Part shown: piece by piece, positions 27,048-36,239 of the stretch
How the letters are laid out: every line of letters begins with the position of its first letter
How positions within the stretch are numbered: the first letter of the stretch is position 1
Assembly (NCBI RefSeq): GCF_900129365.1
Contig: NZ_FQVM01000002.1
Span: forward strand, 62,001 to 126,000
Length of the DNA stretch: 64,000 nt
From: Clostridium fallax
GTDB lineage: Bacteria; Bacillota; Clostridia; Clostridiales; Clostridiaceae
Reading direction: 5' to 3'
Notes under the pieces: generated by a model
The model's database searches: none
Seen by the model: the letters and a program-made list of their open reading frames with translations, nothing else
Told to the model about the DNA's origin: nothing
Program-made: the position numbers and the translations under genes

Positions 27048-28004
27048 ATGAAAAAAATATTAGTTACAGGTTCATTAGGACAAATTGGTTCTGAATTAGT
27101 TACTCATATGAGAGGAATTTATGGAAATGATAATGTAATTGCATCAGATATAAGAGAAATGAAGAACAATCCGGTAGTTAATGCAGGTCCTTTTGAAGTT
27201 TTAGATGTTTTAGATGCAAAAAAAATGGGTGAAGTAGCTAAAAAACATAATGTAGATACTATAATTCATTTAGCTGCACTACTTTCAGCAGTAGCAGAAG
27301 CTAAACCAGAATTAGCATGGAACATAAATATGGGTGGATTATTTAATGCATTAGAAGTTGCTAAAGAATTAAATTGTAAATTCTTTACACCAAGTTCAAT
27401 AGGGGCATTTGGGCCTTCAACTCCTAAAGATAATACTCCACAAGATACTATACAAAGACCTCAAACAATGTATGGAGTTACAAAGGTATCAGGGGAATTA
27501 TTATGTGATTACTACTATAAGAGATTTGGTGTTGATACAAGAGGGGTTAGGTTCCCAGGACTTATTTCTTATGTAGCTCCTCCAGGAGGTGGAACTACAG
27601 ATTATGCTGTTGATATTTACTATAAAGCAATTGAAGATGGTAAATATCAATCATATATAGCAGAAGGAACTTATATGGATATGATGTATATGCCAGATGC
27701 TTTAAATGCCATAGTTAATTTATTAGAAGCAGATCCTTCAAGATTAAAGCATAGAAATGCATTTAACATAACAGCAATGAGCTTTGAACCATCACAAATA
27801 GCTGCAGAAATTAGAAAACATATACCAAGCTTTGAAATGACTTATGATGTAGATCCAGTAAGACAAGCAATTGCGGATTCATGGCCAAACTCAATAGATT
27901 GCACTGCTGCTAAAGAAGAGTGGGGATTTAAGGCAAAATATGATTTATCATCAATGACTGTTGACATGTTAAGCAAATTAAGAGATAAATTAGATAGAAA
28001 GTAA
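27048..28004 (+). CDS. tdh: L-threonine 3-dehydrogenase, SDR type
   Basis: A 318-residue short-chain dehydrogenase. NAD-binding GSLGQIGSE near residues 8-16 and the active-site Y142-x3-K146 (MYGVTKVSGE). It belongs to the extended SDR, UDP-galactose epimerase-like class of threonine dehydrogenases, not the zinc-dependent MDR Tdh of E. coli. It oxidises threonine to 2-amino-3-ketobutyrate, the substrate of Kbl. GGAGGGG is about 12 bases before ATG. Confidence 0.92.
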   Translation: MKKILVTGSLGQIGSELVTHMRGIYGNDNVIASDIREMKNNPVVNAGPFEVLDVLDAKKMGEVAKKHNVDTIIHLAALLSAVAEAKPELAWNINMGGLFNALEVAKELNCKFFTPSSIGAFGPSTPKDNTPQDTIQRPQTMYGVTKVSGELLCDYYYKRFGVDTRGVRFPGLISYVAPPGGGTTDYAVDIYYKAIEDGKYQSYIAEGTYMDMMYMPDALNAIVNLLEADPSRLKHRNAFNITAMSFEPSQIAAEIRKHIPSFEMTYDVDPVRQAIADSWPNSIDCTAAKEEWGFKAKYDLSSMTVDMLSKLRDKLDRK

Positions 28005-28012
28005 TTTTAAAT

Positions 28013-28046
28013 TTAAGAACCTTACTAAAGTGAGGTTCTTAATTTA
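28013..28046 (+). terminator. terminator of kbl-tdh
   Basis: TTAAGAACCT pairs with AGGTTCTTAA, with a T-rich tail. Confidence 0.7.
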
Positions 28047-28072
28047 ATTAAAGACAAATTAGGAGGCATTTC

Positions 28073-28513
28073 ATGTCAGAAGCAAAGTATTATATAGTTA
28101 ATGAAAAAGTTTTACCAGAAATTTTTATAAAAGTTATAAAAGTTAAAGAACTAATATATACAGGAAAAGTAAAAGATATAACTGAAGGAGTTAAAAAAGT
28201 AGGAATAAGTAGAAGTGCCTACTACAAATATAAAGACTATATTTTTCCTATGAGTGAAGGTGTAAATAGTAAAAAAGTGACTTTGGCAATTCTTTTAACA
28301 CATAAATCAGGAGCTTTATCTAGAGTATTAGATACCATAGCAGATGTTGAGGGAAATATTTTGACTATAAATCAAGATATAGCAATAAATATGACTGCTA
28401 ATGTAACAGTTACAATAGATATATCTTCAATGAAAGTTGGAGTAAAAACTTTAATGGATAAGCTTGATAATTTAGAAACTGTAATAAGGGTGACATTATT
28501 TGCTGTGGAGTAA
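28073..28513 (+). CDS. ACT domain protein, PheB-like (UPF0735)
   Basis: A 146-residue protein. The N-terminal half carries a helix-turn-helix-like stretch (VKKVGISRSAYYKYKDYIF, about 43-61); the C-terminal half is an ACT amino-acid-binding domain (KVTLAILLTHKSGALSRVL). It matches UPF0735/PheB by layout and length. ACT domains sense amino acids; the regulatory target is not known. GGAGGCAT precedes ATG 28073. Placed after threonine catabolism genes but behind its own terminator. Confidence 0.88.
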   Translation: MSEAKYYIVNEKVLPEIFIKVIKVKELIYTGKVKDITEGVKKVGISRSAYYKYKDYIFPMSEGVNSKKVTLAILLTHKSGALSRVLDTIADVEGNILTINQDIAINMTANVTVTIDISSMKVGVKTLMDKLDNLETVIRVTLFAVE

Positions 28514-28564
28514 TTTGTGTTATAATTTATTATATAAAGATAAAAAAAAAGGGGCGATTTGAGA

Positions 28565-29806
28565 ATGAATAAAGAAGTGTTTATTAGTAACAGAAAAAGA
28601 CTTATGGAAAGAGTCGAGGATAATTCATTAGTCATATTATTTGCTGGAAATGCACCTAAAAAAAGTGCAGATGAAGCATATCCTTTTACACCAAATAGAA
28701 ATTTTTATTATTTAACAGGAATTGATGAAGAAGAGCATATAATTACATTAAGAAAAAAAGATAATAAAGTAGAAGAAGTTTTATTTATAAAGAAACCAGA
28801 TCTTGAGAAAGAAAAATGGCTTGGAAAAACTATAAGAAAAAACGAGGCTATAGAAATATCTGGGGTAGATGAGGTTAAATATTTAGAAGAGTTTTTACCT
28901 TTTGTACACTCATCAATAATCACTAATGGAATAACAAACATATGGTTAGATCTTGAAAGAGATAGCTTCAATGAAGATGCTACTTATACAGAAAAATTCG
29001 CAAAAAAACTTATGAGAAAGTATCCATATGTTAATATTAAATGTATATATAATTATATAGCAGAGTTAAGACTTGTTAAGAGTGAGGAAGAAGTAAAAGA
29101 AATAAGAAAAGCAATTAGAGTTACTATTGATGGGGTAGAGATGCTTATGAAGCATGCAAAACCAGGTATTAAAGAGTATGAATTAGAAGCATACTTTGAT
29201 TTTGTTTGCAAAAAAGAAGGTGCTAAAGACTATGCTTTTAAAACTATAGCAGCAGCAGGTAAAAATGCAGCGGTACTTCATTATGTAGCTAATAATAGTG
29301 AAATTAATGATGGAGATTTAATTCTATTTGATTTAGGTGCACAAGTAAATTATTACAATGGAGATATTTCAAGAACAATACCTGCAAATGGTAAATTTGA
29401 AGGAAGAAAAAAAGATGTTTATAATGCTGTATTAAGAGTAAATGAAAAAATAATAGATGCAATAAAACCAGGTGCTAATTGGGGTAAAATAAATGAGATG
29501 GCAAATGATTTATTAGCAGAAGAGATGATAGGATTAGGTCTTATAAAGGATAAAAAGGATTATAGAAAATATTACTGGCATAGTATAGGTCATAGTTTAG
29601 GATTGGATTGCCATGATGTTGGGCCAAGATGGGTTGATTTAAAGCCAGGAATGATATTTACTGTTGAACCAGGTTTATACATAGAAGAGGAAGGCATAGG
29701 AGTAAGAATAGAAGATGATGTTCTAGTAACAGAGGATGGTAATGAAGTTCTTACAAAAGAAATGATAAAATCAGTTGAAGAAATAGAAAATTTTATGGCT
29801 AAATAG
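28565..29806 (+). CDS. Xaa-Pro aminopeptidase (M24B)
   Basis: A 413-residue aminopeptidase P. N-terminal creatinase-like domain with FTPNRNFYYLTG (residues about 40-52), and a pita-bread catalytic domain. Metal ligands: two Asp in FDLGAQVNYYNGDISRT, His in GHSLGLDCHD, Glu in TVEPGLY and Glu in RIEDDVLVTE. It removes N-terminal residues before proline. ATG 28565 is 10 bases after GGGG; TTG 28559 is an alternative. Cytoplasmic peptide turnover is likely. Confidence 0.93.
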   Translation: MNKEVFISNRKRLMERVEDNSLVILFAGNAPKKSADEAYPFTPNRNFYYLTGIDEEEHIITLRKKDNKVEEVLFIKKPDLEKEKWLGKTIRKNEAIEISGVDEVKYLEEFLPFVHSSIITNGITNIWLDLERDSFNEDATYTEKFAKKLMRKYPYVNIKCIYNYIAELRLVKSEEEVKEIRKAIRVTIDGVEMLMKHAKPGIKEYELEAYFDFVCKKEGAKDYAFKTIAAAGKNAAVLHYVANNSEINDGDLILFDLGAQVNYYNGDISRTIPANGKFEGRKKDVYNAVLRVNEKIIDAIKPGANWGKINEMANDLLAEEMIGLGLIKDKKDYRKYYWHSIGHSLGLDCHDVGPRWVDLKPGMIFTVEPGLYIEEEGIGVRIEDDVLVTEDGNEVLTKEMIKSVEEIENFMAK

Positions 29807-29829
29807 ATTTTAGGAGGAAAGCATACAAT

Positions 29830-30249
29830 ATGAGTGGAAGATATGGATTTGATATATTATCTAAAATATTATTGTTGATAGGTTGTATACTTTCCTTATG
29901 GAAATTTACATTACCTTTTGGGATTATTTTCTTTGTAATAAGCTTTTATAGAGCTTTATCTAAGGATATAGTATCTAGGAAAAATGAATGTATAAGATTT
30001 GAGAAGTGGTTAAATAAAACATTTAAAAATAATAACCAATCAAATTATGGAGGTCAAGGTTTTCTTAGCAAACTTAAGTATGAGTTTTATAGATATAAGT
30101 ATAGAATCGCTAATTATATTAATGAAAAGAAAAATTATAAAATAGTGAAATGTCCTAAGTGTGGTCAAAAATTAAGATTGCCAAGAGGTAAAGGAAAAAT
30201 AATAGTTACTTGTAAAAAATGCTCTTATGAATTTAAGATGAAAACATGA
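29830..30249 (+). CDS. hypothetical membrane protein with C-terminal zinc ribbon
   Basis: A 139-residue protein: two close hydrophobic segments (about 11-25 and 27-42), a basic cytoplasmic linker, and a C-terminal zinc-ribbon with CPKCGQK and CKKCSYEF (four Cys in two CxxC pairs, about 109-133). AGGAGG lies 12 bases before ATG 29830, a long spacing. I do not recognise a functional family; nucleic-acid or protein binding by the ribbon is a guess. Confidence 0.75.
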   Translation: MSGRYGFDILSKILLLIGCILSLWKFTLPFGIIFFVISFYRALSKDIVSRKNECIRFEKWLNKTFKNNNQSNYGGQGFLSKLKYEFYRYKYRIANYINEKKNYKIVKCPKCGQKLRLPRGKGKIIVTCKKCSYEFKMKT

Positions 30250-30339
30250 TTAATAGAAATATTATAAATATTAATAGAAATATTAAGTATAATATATATA
30301 GAGTTAAAATAAAAACTTATTCTTTAGGAGATGAGCTTT

Positions 30340-30675
30340 ATGTTAAGTGAATTAAGAAAAGTTTTATTAGCAGGAGTTGGAGCTGTAGCTACAACTTATG
30401 ATAAAGCTAATGAACTTATAGAAGATATGGTTCAAAAAGGTAGAATAACTGTTGATGAAGGAAAAGAATTATCAGAAGAGTTAAAAAGAGACTTAAAATC
30501 AAAAAAGGATAGTACAGCAAGTAAAATAGTAACTACTTTTGATGATATGAAGCCAGTAACAAGAGATGAAGTTAGAACAATGATTGAAGATTATGAGTTT
30601 GCTTATAGAGCTGAAGTAGATTTATTAAAAAGGAAAGTTAAAGAACTTGAAGAAAAAATACAAGAAAATAAATAA
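30340..30675 (+). CDS. phasin-like helical protein
   Basis: A 111-residue, largely alpha-helical protein with a phasin/PhaF-like layout (VGAVATTYDKANELIEDMVQ, then a long charged helix and a C-terminal coiled coil KVKELEEKIQE). ATG 30340 is 4-9 bases after AGGAG; the ATG at 30331 abuts that site and is unlikely. No polyhydroxyalkanoate synthase is in the window. It is next to an AarF/UbiB kinase, a pairing I recall in clostridia, so a linked role is inferred. Confidence 0.75.
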   Translation: MLSELRKVLLAGVGAVATTYDKANELIEDMVQKGRITVDEGKELSEELKRDLKSKKDSTASKIVTTFDDMKPVTRDEVRTMIEDYEFAYRAEVDLLKRKVKELEEKIQENK

Positions 30676-30680
30676 CTAAA

Positions 30681-30717
30681 AAGTTAAAGTATCATAGTTT
30701 CTATGATACTTTAACTT
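30681..30717 (+). terminator. hairpin between the phasin-like gene and AarF
   Basis: A perfect 17-bp stem (AAGTTAAAGTATCATAG) with a 3-base loop. The T-run is weak, so it may attenuate or protect RNA rather than fully terminate. Confidence 0.6.
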
Positions 30718-30737
30718 TAATAATAAGAGGTTATTAT

Positions 30738-32342
30738 ATGAAGAGAAAAGCCATTGATAGATTTAAAGAAATAGTGGAGGTATTAGGCAAATATGGATTT
30801 GGTTATATAATAGATAGCAAGCTTAATAACCAAAAAAACTTGCCAGAGAATCTTAGAAAAGCTTTTGAGGAATTAGGACCTACATTTATTAAAATAGGAC
30901 AGATACTTAGTACTAGGCCGGATATTTTACCTAAAAGGTATATAAAAGAACTGCGAAAATTACAAGATGAAGTTCCAGAAGAGAAAATTGGAAGCATGAA
31001 AGAAATATTTTCAAAACAATTAGGTAAAGAAATTCCTGATATTTTTGAAACATTTAATGAAAAACCATTAGCCTCAGCATCGGTAGCTCAAGTTTATGAA
31101 GGTACTTTAAAAGACGGAAGAGATATAGTTATAAAAATTCAAAGACCTGATATTGAAGAAAAGATGGATTTAGATATATCAATATTAATGAGAATATTTA
31201 AATTTACAAAACCTCACTTTCAAGATATGTTAGTAGACCCTATAGATGCATTAAAGGAACTTAAAAAAGCTACAAAAAAGGAATTAAACTTTAAATTAGA
31301 AAAAGATAATATGGAGAAGTTTAAAAAAAATAATGCTAAAGTGGCATATGTTTATGTTCCTTATTTAGTAGAAGAATTTTGTACAGAAAAAATTATAACT
31401 ATGGAAAAAATTAATGGACTAAAAATTAATGATAAATATAACCTTCTAAAGGACGGTTATGATTTAAATGATATAGGTAAAAAATTAGCTCTCTCTTTTT
31501 GTAAACAAGTGTTTGATGATGGTTTCTTTCATGGAGATCCACATCCAGGCAATTTACTAATAAGAGGTGGAAAGATATGTTACATAGATTTTGGGTTGGT
31601 TGGAGATATTTCAAAAGCCATGGTTGAATATTTAAATGAAGGTGTATTTGCAGTGGCTACTAAAAATACCAATGGTGTTGTAGACTTTCTTTTATCTGTA
31701 GGTTTAAAAAAGGGAAAAATTAATAGAAATGATTTATATGAAGGCGTAGATTATATGTTAGATATGTATTTATCTACATCTTTAAAGAATATAAAAATTT
31801 CTCTTTTATTACAAGAAATATTTGAATTAGCTCAAAAAAATAACATACAACTTCCAAGAGAATTTATAATTCTTATTAGAAGTATGGTACTTTTAGAAGG
31901 TGTTGTTACAGAAATATCTCCTGATTTAGAGGTGTTAGATATTTTAATACCATATATAAAGCAAAAAGGCAAGAATTATATATTAAAGAATCTAAATAAG
32001 GATAAAATTACAATGGGACTTTTTAAATTTACTAAGGATAGTTCTAAAGTTCCTTCTAAGTTTGTGGAATTATCTGATAGTATAGTTCAAGGGAGGGCAA
32101 AAATTAATCTTCAGATTGATGATATAGATAATACAATGAATCAGCTAAATAAAATGGTAAATAGAATAGTTTTTGGATTTATAGTGGGGGCTTTAATTGT
32201 AGGCTCATCACTAATTGTAAATATGAATATAGGTCCACAATATAGGGGGATTTCCATTTTAGCTATCACAGGATACTTGGTTTCTGCTGTTTTTGCATTA
32301 TATTTACTTATTTCTATAATAAGATCAGGTAACTTAAAATAA
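30738..32342 (+). CDS. AarF/ABC1/UbiB-family protein kinase-like protein
   Basis: A 534-residue atypical kinase. The KxGQ motif is in FIKIGQILSTRPDILP (about 50-65), the nucleotide region ASASVAQVYEG replaces the Gly-rich loop, and HGDPHPGNLL with IDFGLVG are the catalytic and metal motifs (about 263-288). Two C-terminal membrane helices (about 475-495 and 503-525). UbiB proteins support quinone or lipid traffic in other bacteria, but this anaerobe probably makes no ubiquinone, so the client is unknown. AGAGG precedes ATG. Confidence 0.9.
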   Translation: MKRKAIDRFKEIVEVLGKYGFGYIIDSKLNNQKNLPENLRKAFEELGPTFIKIGQILSTRPDILPKRYIKELRKLQDEVPEEKIGSMKEIFSKQLGKEIPDIFETFNEKPLASASVAQVYEGTLKDGRDIVIKIQRPDIEEKMDLDISILMRIFKFTKPHFQDMLVDPIDALKELKKATKKELNFKLEKDNMEKFKKNNAKVAYVYVPYLVEEFCTEKIITMEKINGLKINDKYNLLKDGYDLNDIGKKLALSFCKQVFDDGFFHGDPHPGNLLIRGGKICYIDFGLVGDISKAMVEYLNEGVFAVATKNTNGVVDFLLSVGLKKGKINRNDLYEGVDYMLDMYLSTSLKNIKISLLLQEIFELAQKNNIQLPREFIILIRSMVLLEGVVTEISPDLEVLDILIPYIKQKGKNYILKNLNKDKITMGLFKFTKDSSKVPSKFVELSDSIVQGRAKINLQIDDIDNTMNQLNKMVNRIVFGFIVGALIVGSSLIVNMNIGPQYRGISILAITGYLVSAVFALYLLISIIRSGNLK

Positions 32343-32377
32343 TCATAGAAAAAAATTCCAATTTTTTTAAAAAAGTA

Positions 32378-32406
32378 TTGATTATGGAAATTAATTATGG
32401 TATGAT
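32378..32406 (+). promoter_or_regulatory. promoter of the lysine riboswitch transcript
   Basis: TTGATT (32378-32383), 17 bases, TATGAT (32401-32406), about 30 bases before the riboswitch. Confidence 0.65.
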
Positions 32407-32433
32407 AAATAATAATTAAAAGTGAATATTATT

Positions 32434-32680
32434 AGAGAGGTAGAGGCGCGATGCTTAATAGTACTTTTACAGAGGTAAGCACGAAGAAGTAAAAGGAAAG
32501 GAATCATCGCCGAAGCGTACAACCGATGCTTTAAGGTTGTAAAGCTGGGGTTATATATAATATATATAACACTGCCGCAATTATTGTGGAGAGCTATCAT
32601 CTAAAGGATCTTAAGTTATTTCAAAAGTATGAAATAAAATGACGGCAAGGCCTTGGGTGTTATCTCAAGGTTTTTTATTT
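32434..32680 (+). promoter_or_regulatory. lysine riboswitch (L box) with terminator
   Basis: The aptamer shows the L-box core: GAGGTAGAGGCGCGA at the start, AAAGGAATCATCGCCGAAG in the middle, GCTGGGGTT, ACTGCCG and TGTGGAGAGCTATC towards the end. The expression platform ends in a terminator at 32651-32680 (CCTTGGG/CTCAAGG plus TTTTTT). With lysine bound the terminator is expected to form, switching off the downstream transporter. Confidence 0.95.
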
Positions 32681-32747
32681 TGCTCAAATATTCTTAATTT
32701 TTTGCCTCTTTAAATATTCACAATATACAAAAAATAAGGGGGAAATT

Positions 32748-34490
32748 ATGAAAACTAAAGGATTTAAACTATTTTTAATGACATTAATTATGACTTTAAT
32801 GACGTCAACAATAGTGTTTGCAGCTGATGGGGATATAGCTCAAAGTAATGCTATAAAATTTGGATTATGGACTATACTTCCACCTTTAGTAGCTATTATA
32901 CTAGCATTCATAACAAAAAACGTTATTGTATCACTATTTTTGGGAACTATTACAGGTTGTGTGATGCTTCAGCTTCAGGGAAATAATATATTTTTTGCTA
33001 TAATAAACGGATTTTTAACCTTTGTAGAAAGAGCTTTAGATTCAATAGCAGACCCTTGGAATGCAGGGATAGTACTTCAGGTTTTAGCAATAGGTGGAGT
33101 GATAAACCTTGTTGCAAAAATGGGAGGAGCAAAGGCTATTGCAGAAGCCTTAGCTAAGAGAGCAAAAACTCCTAGAAGTGCTCAAATAGTTGCTTGGTTT
33201 TTAGGTATATTAGTATTTTTTGATGATTATGCAAATTCACTTATCGTGGGACCTATAATGAGACCAGTTACAGACAAATTAAAAATATCAAGAGAAAAGT
33301 TGGCATTTATTATAGATGCTACAGCAGCTCCTATAGCAGGACTTGCGGTAATATCAACTTGGATAGGATTAGAGATTGGACTTATAAAAGATGGATTTAT
33401 TAATGGAATTGGAGAACAAGTAGATGCATTTGGAATATTCCTACAAACAATACCATATAGGTTTTATAATATACTAATTTTAGCTTTTGTAGTTATAACA
33501 GCTGTAACTTTAAGAGAATTTGGACCAATGAGAAAAGCTGAGATAAGAGCTAGAAATGGAAAAGTAAAAAAAGAAGAATTAGATACTAAAGTAGGTAATG
33601 AGAGTTCAGATTTAGAGCCTAAGAAAGGTATTAAACCAAGTGTTTGGAATGCTATAGTTCCAATTGGAACTTTAATAGTTTTTGCATTAATTGGATTTTA
33701 TCATAATGGATGGACTGCTATAGTAGGTGGGGATGACTTATCTCTTATAGAATCAATAAAGAGTTCACCGATGGCTTTTAATAGTATACAGCAAATATTT
33801 AGCAATGCAGATGCTTCAATAGTATTATTCCAATCTGCTTTAATAGCTAGTATAGTTGCAATTGCAATGGCTGTTTTTAAAAAAATATATAAGGTTTCAG
33901 AAGCTATAGAAGTTTGGATAGATGGAATGAAAGGTCTTATTATAACAGGAGTAATACTTATATTAGCATGGTCTTTAAGTTCTGTTATCAAAGATTTAGG
34001 AACAGCTAAATATTTGGTTGGAATATTATCATCAGCAATACCAAAAATTTTACTACCATCTATAATTTTTATATTAGGATCAATTATATCCTTTGCAACA
34101 GGAACTGCTTACGGAACTATGGGTATATTAATGCCACTTGCAATACCTCTTGCTCACTCAATTTCACCAGATATGAGTTATGTAATAATAAGTACTAGTG
34201 CAGTATTAACAGGAGCTATATTTGGAGATCACTGTTCGCCAATATCAGACACAACCATTCTTTCATCAATGGGAGCTGGATGTAACCATATAGATCACGT
34301 TAGAACTCAAATATGGTACTCAATATTTGTTGCAGTTATAACAGTGGTATTTGGATATATACCGGCAGCTATGGGTATAAATATATTTATAGTATTGCCT
34401 GTTGCTATTGGTGTATTAGCTATAGCCGTATATGTAATAGGTAAACCTATAGAAAATATAGAATCAAATAAAAATGAAAATGTAGCTTAA
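32748..34490 (+). CDS. NhaC-family transporter under lysine riboswitch control
   Basis: A 580-residue membrane protein of the NhaC Na+/H+ antiporter superfamily, with 12 or so helices. Conserved family residues are visible in FFDDYANSLIVGPIMRPVTD and FATGTAYGTMGILMPLAIPL and GDHCSPISDTTILSS. The first 26 residues look like a cleavable signal peptide (…STIVFAADG). The lysine riboswitch argues that the cargo is lysine, not just Na+/H+ (established for NhaC-like lysine transporters; cargo here inferred). GGGGGAAATT precedes ATG. Confidence 0.9.
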   Translation: MKTKGFKLFLMTLIMTLMTSTIVFAADGDIAQSNAIKFGLWTILPPLVAIILAFITKNVIVSLFLGTITGCVMLQLQGNNIFFAIINGFLTFVERALDSIADPWNAGIVLQVLAIGGVINLVAKMGGAKAIAEALAKRAKTPRSAQIVAWFLGILVFFDDYANSLIVGPIMRPVTDKLKISREKLAFIIDATAAPIAGLAVISTWIGLEIGLIKDGFINGIGEQVDAFGIFLQTIPYRFYNILILAFVVITAVTLREFGPMRKAEIRARNGKVKKEELDTKVGNESSDLEPKKGIKPSVWNAIVPIGTLIVFALIGFYHNGWTAIVGGDDLSLIESIKSSPMAFNSIQQIFSNADASIVLFQSALIASIVAIAMAVFKKIYKVSEAIEVWIDGMKGLIITGVILILAWSLSSVIKDLGTAKYLVGILSSAIPKILLPSIIFILGSIISFATGTAYGTMGILMPLAIPLAHSISPDMSYVIISTSAVLTGAIFGDHCSPISDTTILSSMGAGCNHIDHVRTQIWYSIFVAVITVVFGYIPAAMGINIFIVLPVAIGVLAIAVYVIGKPIENIESNKNENVA

Positions 34491-34536
34491 TTTTAAAATA
34501 AAAGTTAAATTATATTGAAGTAAATTTTATATACCT

Positions 34537-34569
34537 TAAAAGAGGATTCATGTTTTGAATCCTCTTTTA
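34537..34569. terminator. bidirectional terminator
   Basis: TAAAAGAGGATTCA pairs with TGAATCCTCTTTTA around a 5-base loop, between convergent genes. Confidence 0.8.
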
Positions 34570-34618
34570 GCTTTAATATTGATATGAAATATAAAAACAT
34601 AATATTTATATTTAAACT

Positions 34619-35110
34619 TTATTTTGAAGATTTTTTAACCGGAGCTATGTATCTATTTACTAACAACGCTATTATAACTCCTATGAATGTATCAAGTATT
34701 CTATTTATAGCATATAAATAAGGGCCAGTTCCTTTTAAATTTACCATAATAGCAAGGAATACTATACATGCAATCACAGTTGAACCAGGTCTATTCATTA
34801 AATTACATATATGTATTACCACTATAATTCCTACAGCAGTTATTATAGATTGAGTATTGAAAAAATGTATTGTTTGACTTATAAATATAAATACTATTCC
34901 TATGATACCACCTATAAAAGTACCGATTAATCTGTTTTTACCAATAGTAAAAGAGTTTTCCCAAGTATCTTTTACACAAATTACTGCTGCAATGCAGGCA
35001 TAAAAAGGGAAAGGTCTATTTATAATTTCAAATAAAAGAACACATAATAATACAGAAAATGCAGTTTTTAAATTTCTACCACCAATACTAAATAAATTTG
35101 ACTTTTCCAT
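34619..35110 (-). CDS. FUSC/aromatic acid exporter-like membrane protein
   Basis: A 163-residue protein with about five membrane helices, matching the short (single membrane module) ArAE_1/FUSC type: a basic N-terminus (GGRNLKTAFSVLLCVLLFE), GKNRLIGTFIGGIIGIVF and a C-terminal NRILDTFIGVIIALLVNRYI. Larger relatives export aromatic acids; the cargo here is not known. GGGGA precedes the ATG by 6 bases. The 318-base gap to the next gene (35111-35428) holds only a palindrome. Confidence 0.78.
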   Translation of the reverse strand: MEKSNLFSIGGRNLKTAFSVLLCVLLFEIINRPFPFYACIAAVICVKDTWENSFTIGKNRLIGTFIGGIIGIVFIFISQTIHFFNTQSIITAVGIIVVIHICNLMNRPGSTVIACIVFLAIMVNLKGTGPYLYAINRILDTFIGVIIALLVNRYIAPVKKSSK

Positions 35111-35351
35111 AAATAGTCCCCTTTATCTTTAAGTATAATATAAGTTTATGTATGCCCTTTTGTAATTTTAAAATACTTTCAGTAAACATAATATATTATA
35201 ATACCATAATTATTATGTATTTATAAGTTATGTTAAGGATTATTAAAAGTAATTTATCATTTTTACTAGTAATTATTTTAAAAATTAGGTATAATTAATC
35301 TTATATATTTTACAAAAATTACAATAAAAGTAATTAAAAGAGATGAAAATA

Positions 35352-35383
35352 AATAAAATAGTTTAAACTTAAACTATTTTATT
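35352..35383. repeat. perfect palindrome upstream of the DUF1189 gene
   Basis: A 15-bp arm (AATAAAATAGTTTAA) is followed after 2 bases by its exact complement. No T-run follows. It ends 45 bases before the next start, where an operator or leader hairpin would sit. The rest of 35111-35428 is AT-rich without features I can support. Confidence 0.45.
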
Positions 35384-35428
35384 GTTAATATATTTAGTAT
35401 ATATAATTATCTTTAGGGAGGGGCGTTA

Positions 35429-36187
35429 ATGAATTTATTTCAAAGATTTATAAAAAGTATTACTGATTTTAAGAGTTATAAGATTTTTAAAGAAGAGTCA
35501 ATGAAAAAGTCTATTATATATGGATTAGTTATAGCTATAGTATTTGGTATAGTTGCAAATGTTTATCCGGCTATTGTTAGTTTAAATTATTCAGAAAAAA
35601 TAGAACCTATAATAGAAAATAAAGTTCCTGATTTTAAAATCAAGGATGGAAAATTAATTATAGAAGGAGATAAACAAGAGGAGTTTGAAGCTAATGGAAT
35701 AACAGTTAAGTTTGATCCTAAAGACCAATGGAAAAATAATTTTAATAATATAGAAAATGGAATACTTCTTTATAGTGATGGTATAACGGTAAGAAAAGAT
35801 AACAATGAAGTGTTAAATAAAAAATATTCTGAGGTTTATACATCAGAAATAGATAGTTCTATAATTAAAGAAGTAATTAAATATAGGAAACCTATAATTA
35901 TAATTGGATATTTAATGATGGCTATAGGATTTTCTATAGGATTTTTTATATTAGCTCTTATTGTTTCACTGATAGGTATTTTAATAAAAAATAGCATAGG
36001 ATATAAATGCGATTTTAAAACCCTTTATAAATTAAGCTTATATTGCTTAACTTTAGCAGTAGTAATTAATGCATTAGGATCTATAATGATGGTAAAGATA
36101 CCATATATATTATTTGTAGGTGTTGGATGTTTCTATTTATATAAAGCATTAATATCAATAAAAGCTCAAGAACAAAAAAGATTATAA
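35429..36187 (+). CDS. DUF1189 family membrane protein
   Basis: A 252-residue protein: a membrane helix near 28-50, an extracellular domain (about 50-150), then three helices (about 155-185, 200-220 and 223-240). The domain order and the N-terminal FIKSITDFKSYK fit DUF1189. Members are integral membrane proteins of unknown function. GGGAGGGG stands 6-7 bases before ATG 35429. Confidence 0.82.
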   Translation: MNLFQRFIKSITDFKSYKIFKEESMKKSIIYGLVIAIVFGIVANVYPAIVSLNYSEKIEPIIENKVPDFKIKDGKLIIEGDKQEEFEANGITVKFDPKDQWKNNFNNIENGILLYSDGITVRKDNNEVLNKKYSEVYTSEIDSSIIKEVIKYRKPIIIIGYLMMAIGFSIGFFILALIVSLIGILIKNSIGYKCDFKTLYKLSLYCLTLAVVINALGSIMMVKIPYILFVGVGCFYLYKALISIKAQEQKRL

Positions 36188-36197
36188 CACCTAATCA

Positions 36198-36226
36198 TTG
36201 ACAAAAAAATTAAAGTAAAATATGAT
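36198..36226 (+). promoter_or_regulatory. promoter of the metG T-box
   Basis: TTGACA (36198-36203), a 17-base spacer and TATGAT (36221-36226). Confidence 0.85.
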
Positions 36227-36239
36227 TATATATAAATGA

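Noticed and set aside
32391..32600. 69-residue minus-strand frame across the lysine riboswitch
   Set aside because: It lies on the complement of the structured aptamer and has no ribosome binding site; coding there is chance.
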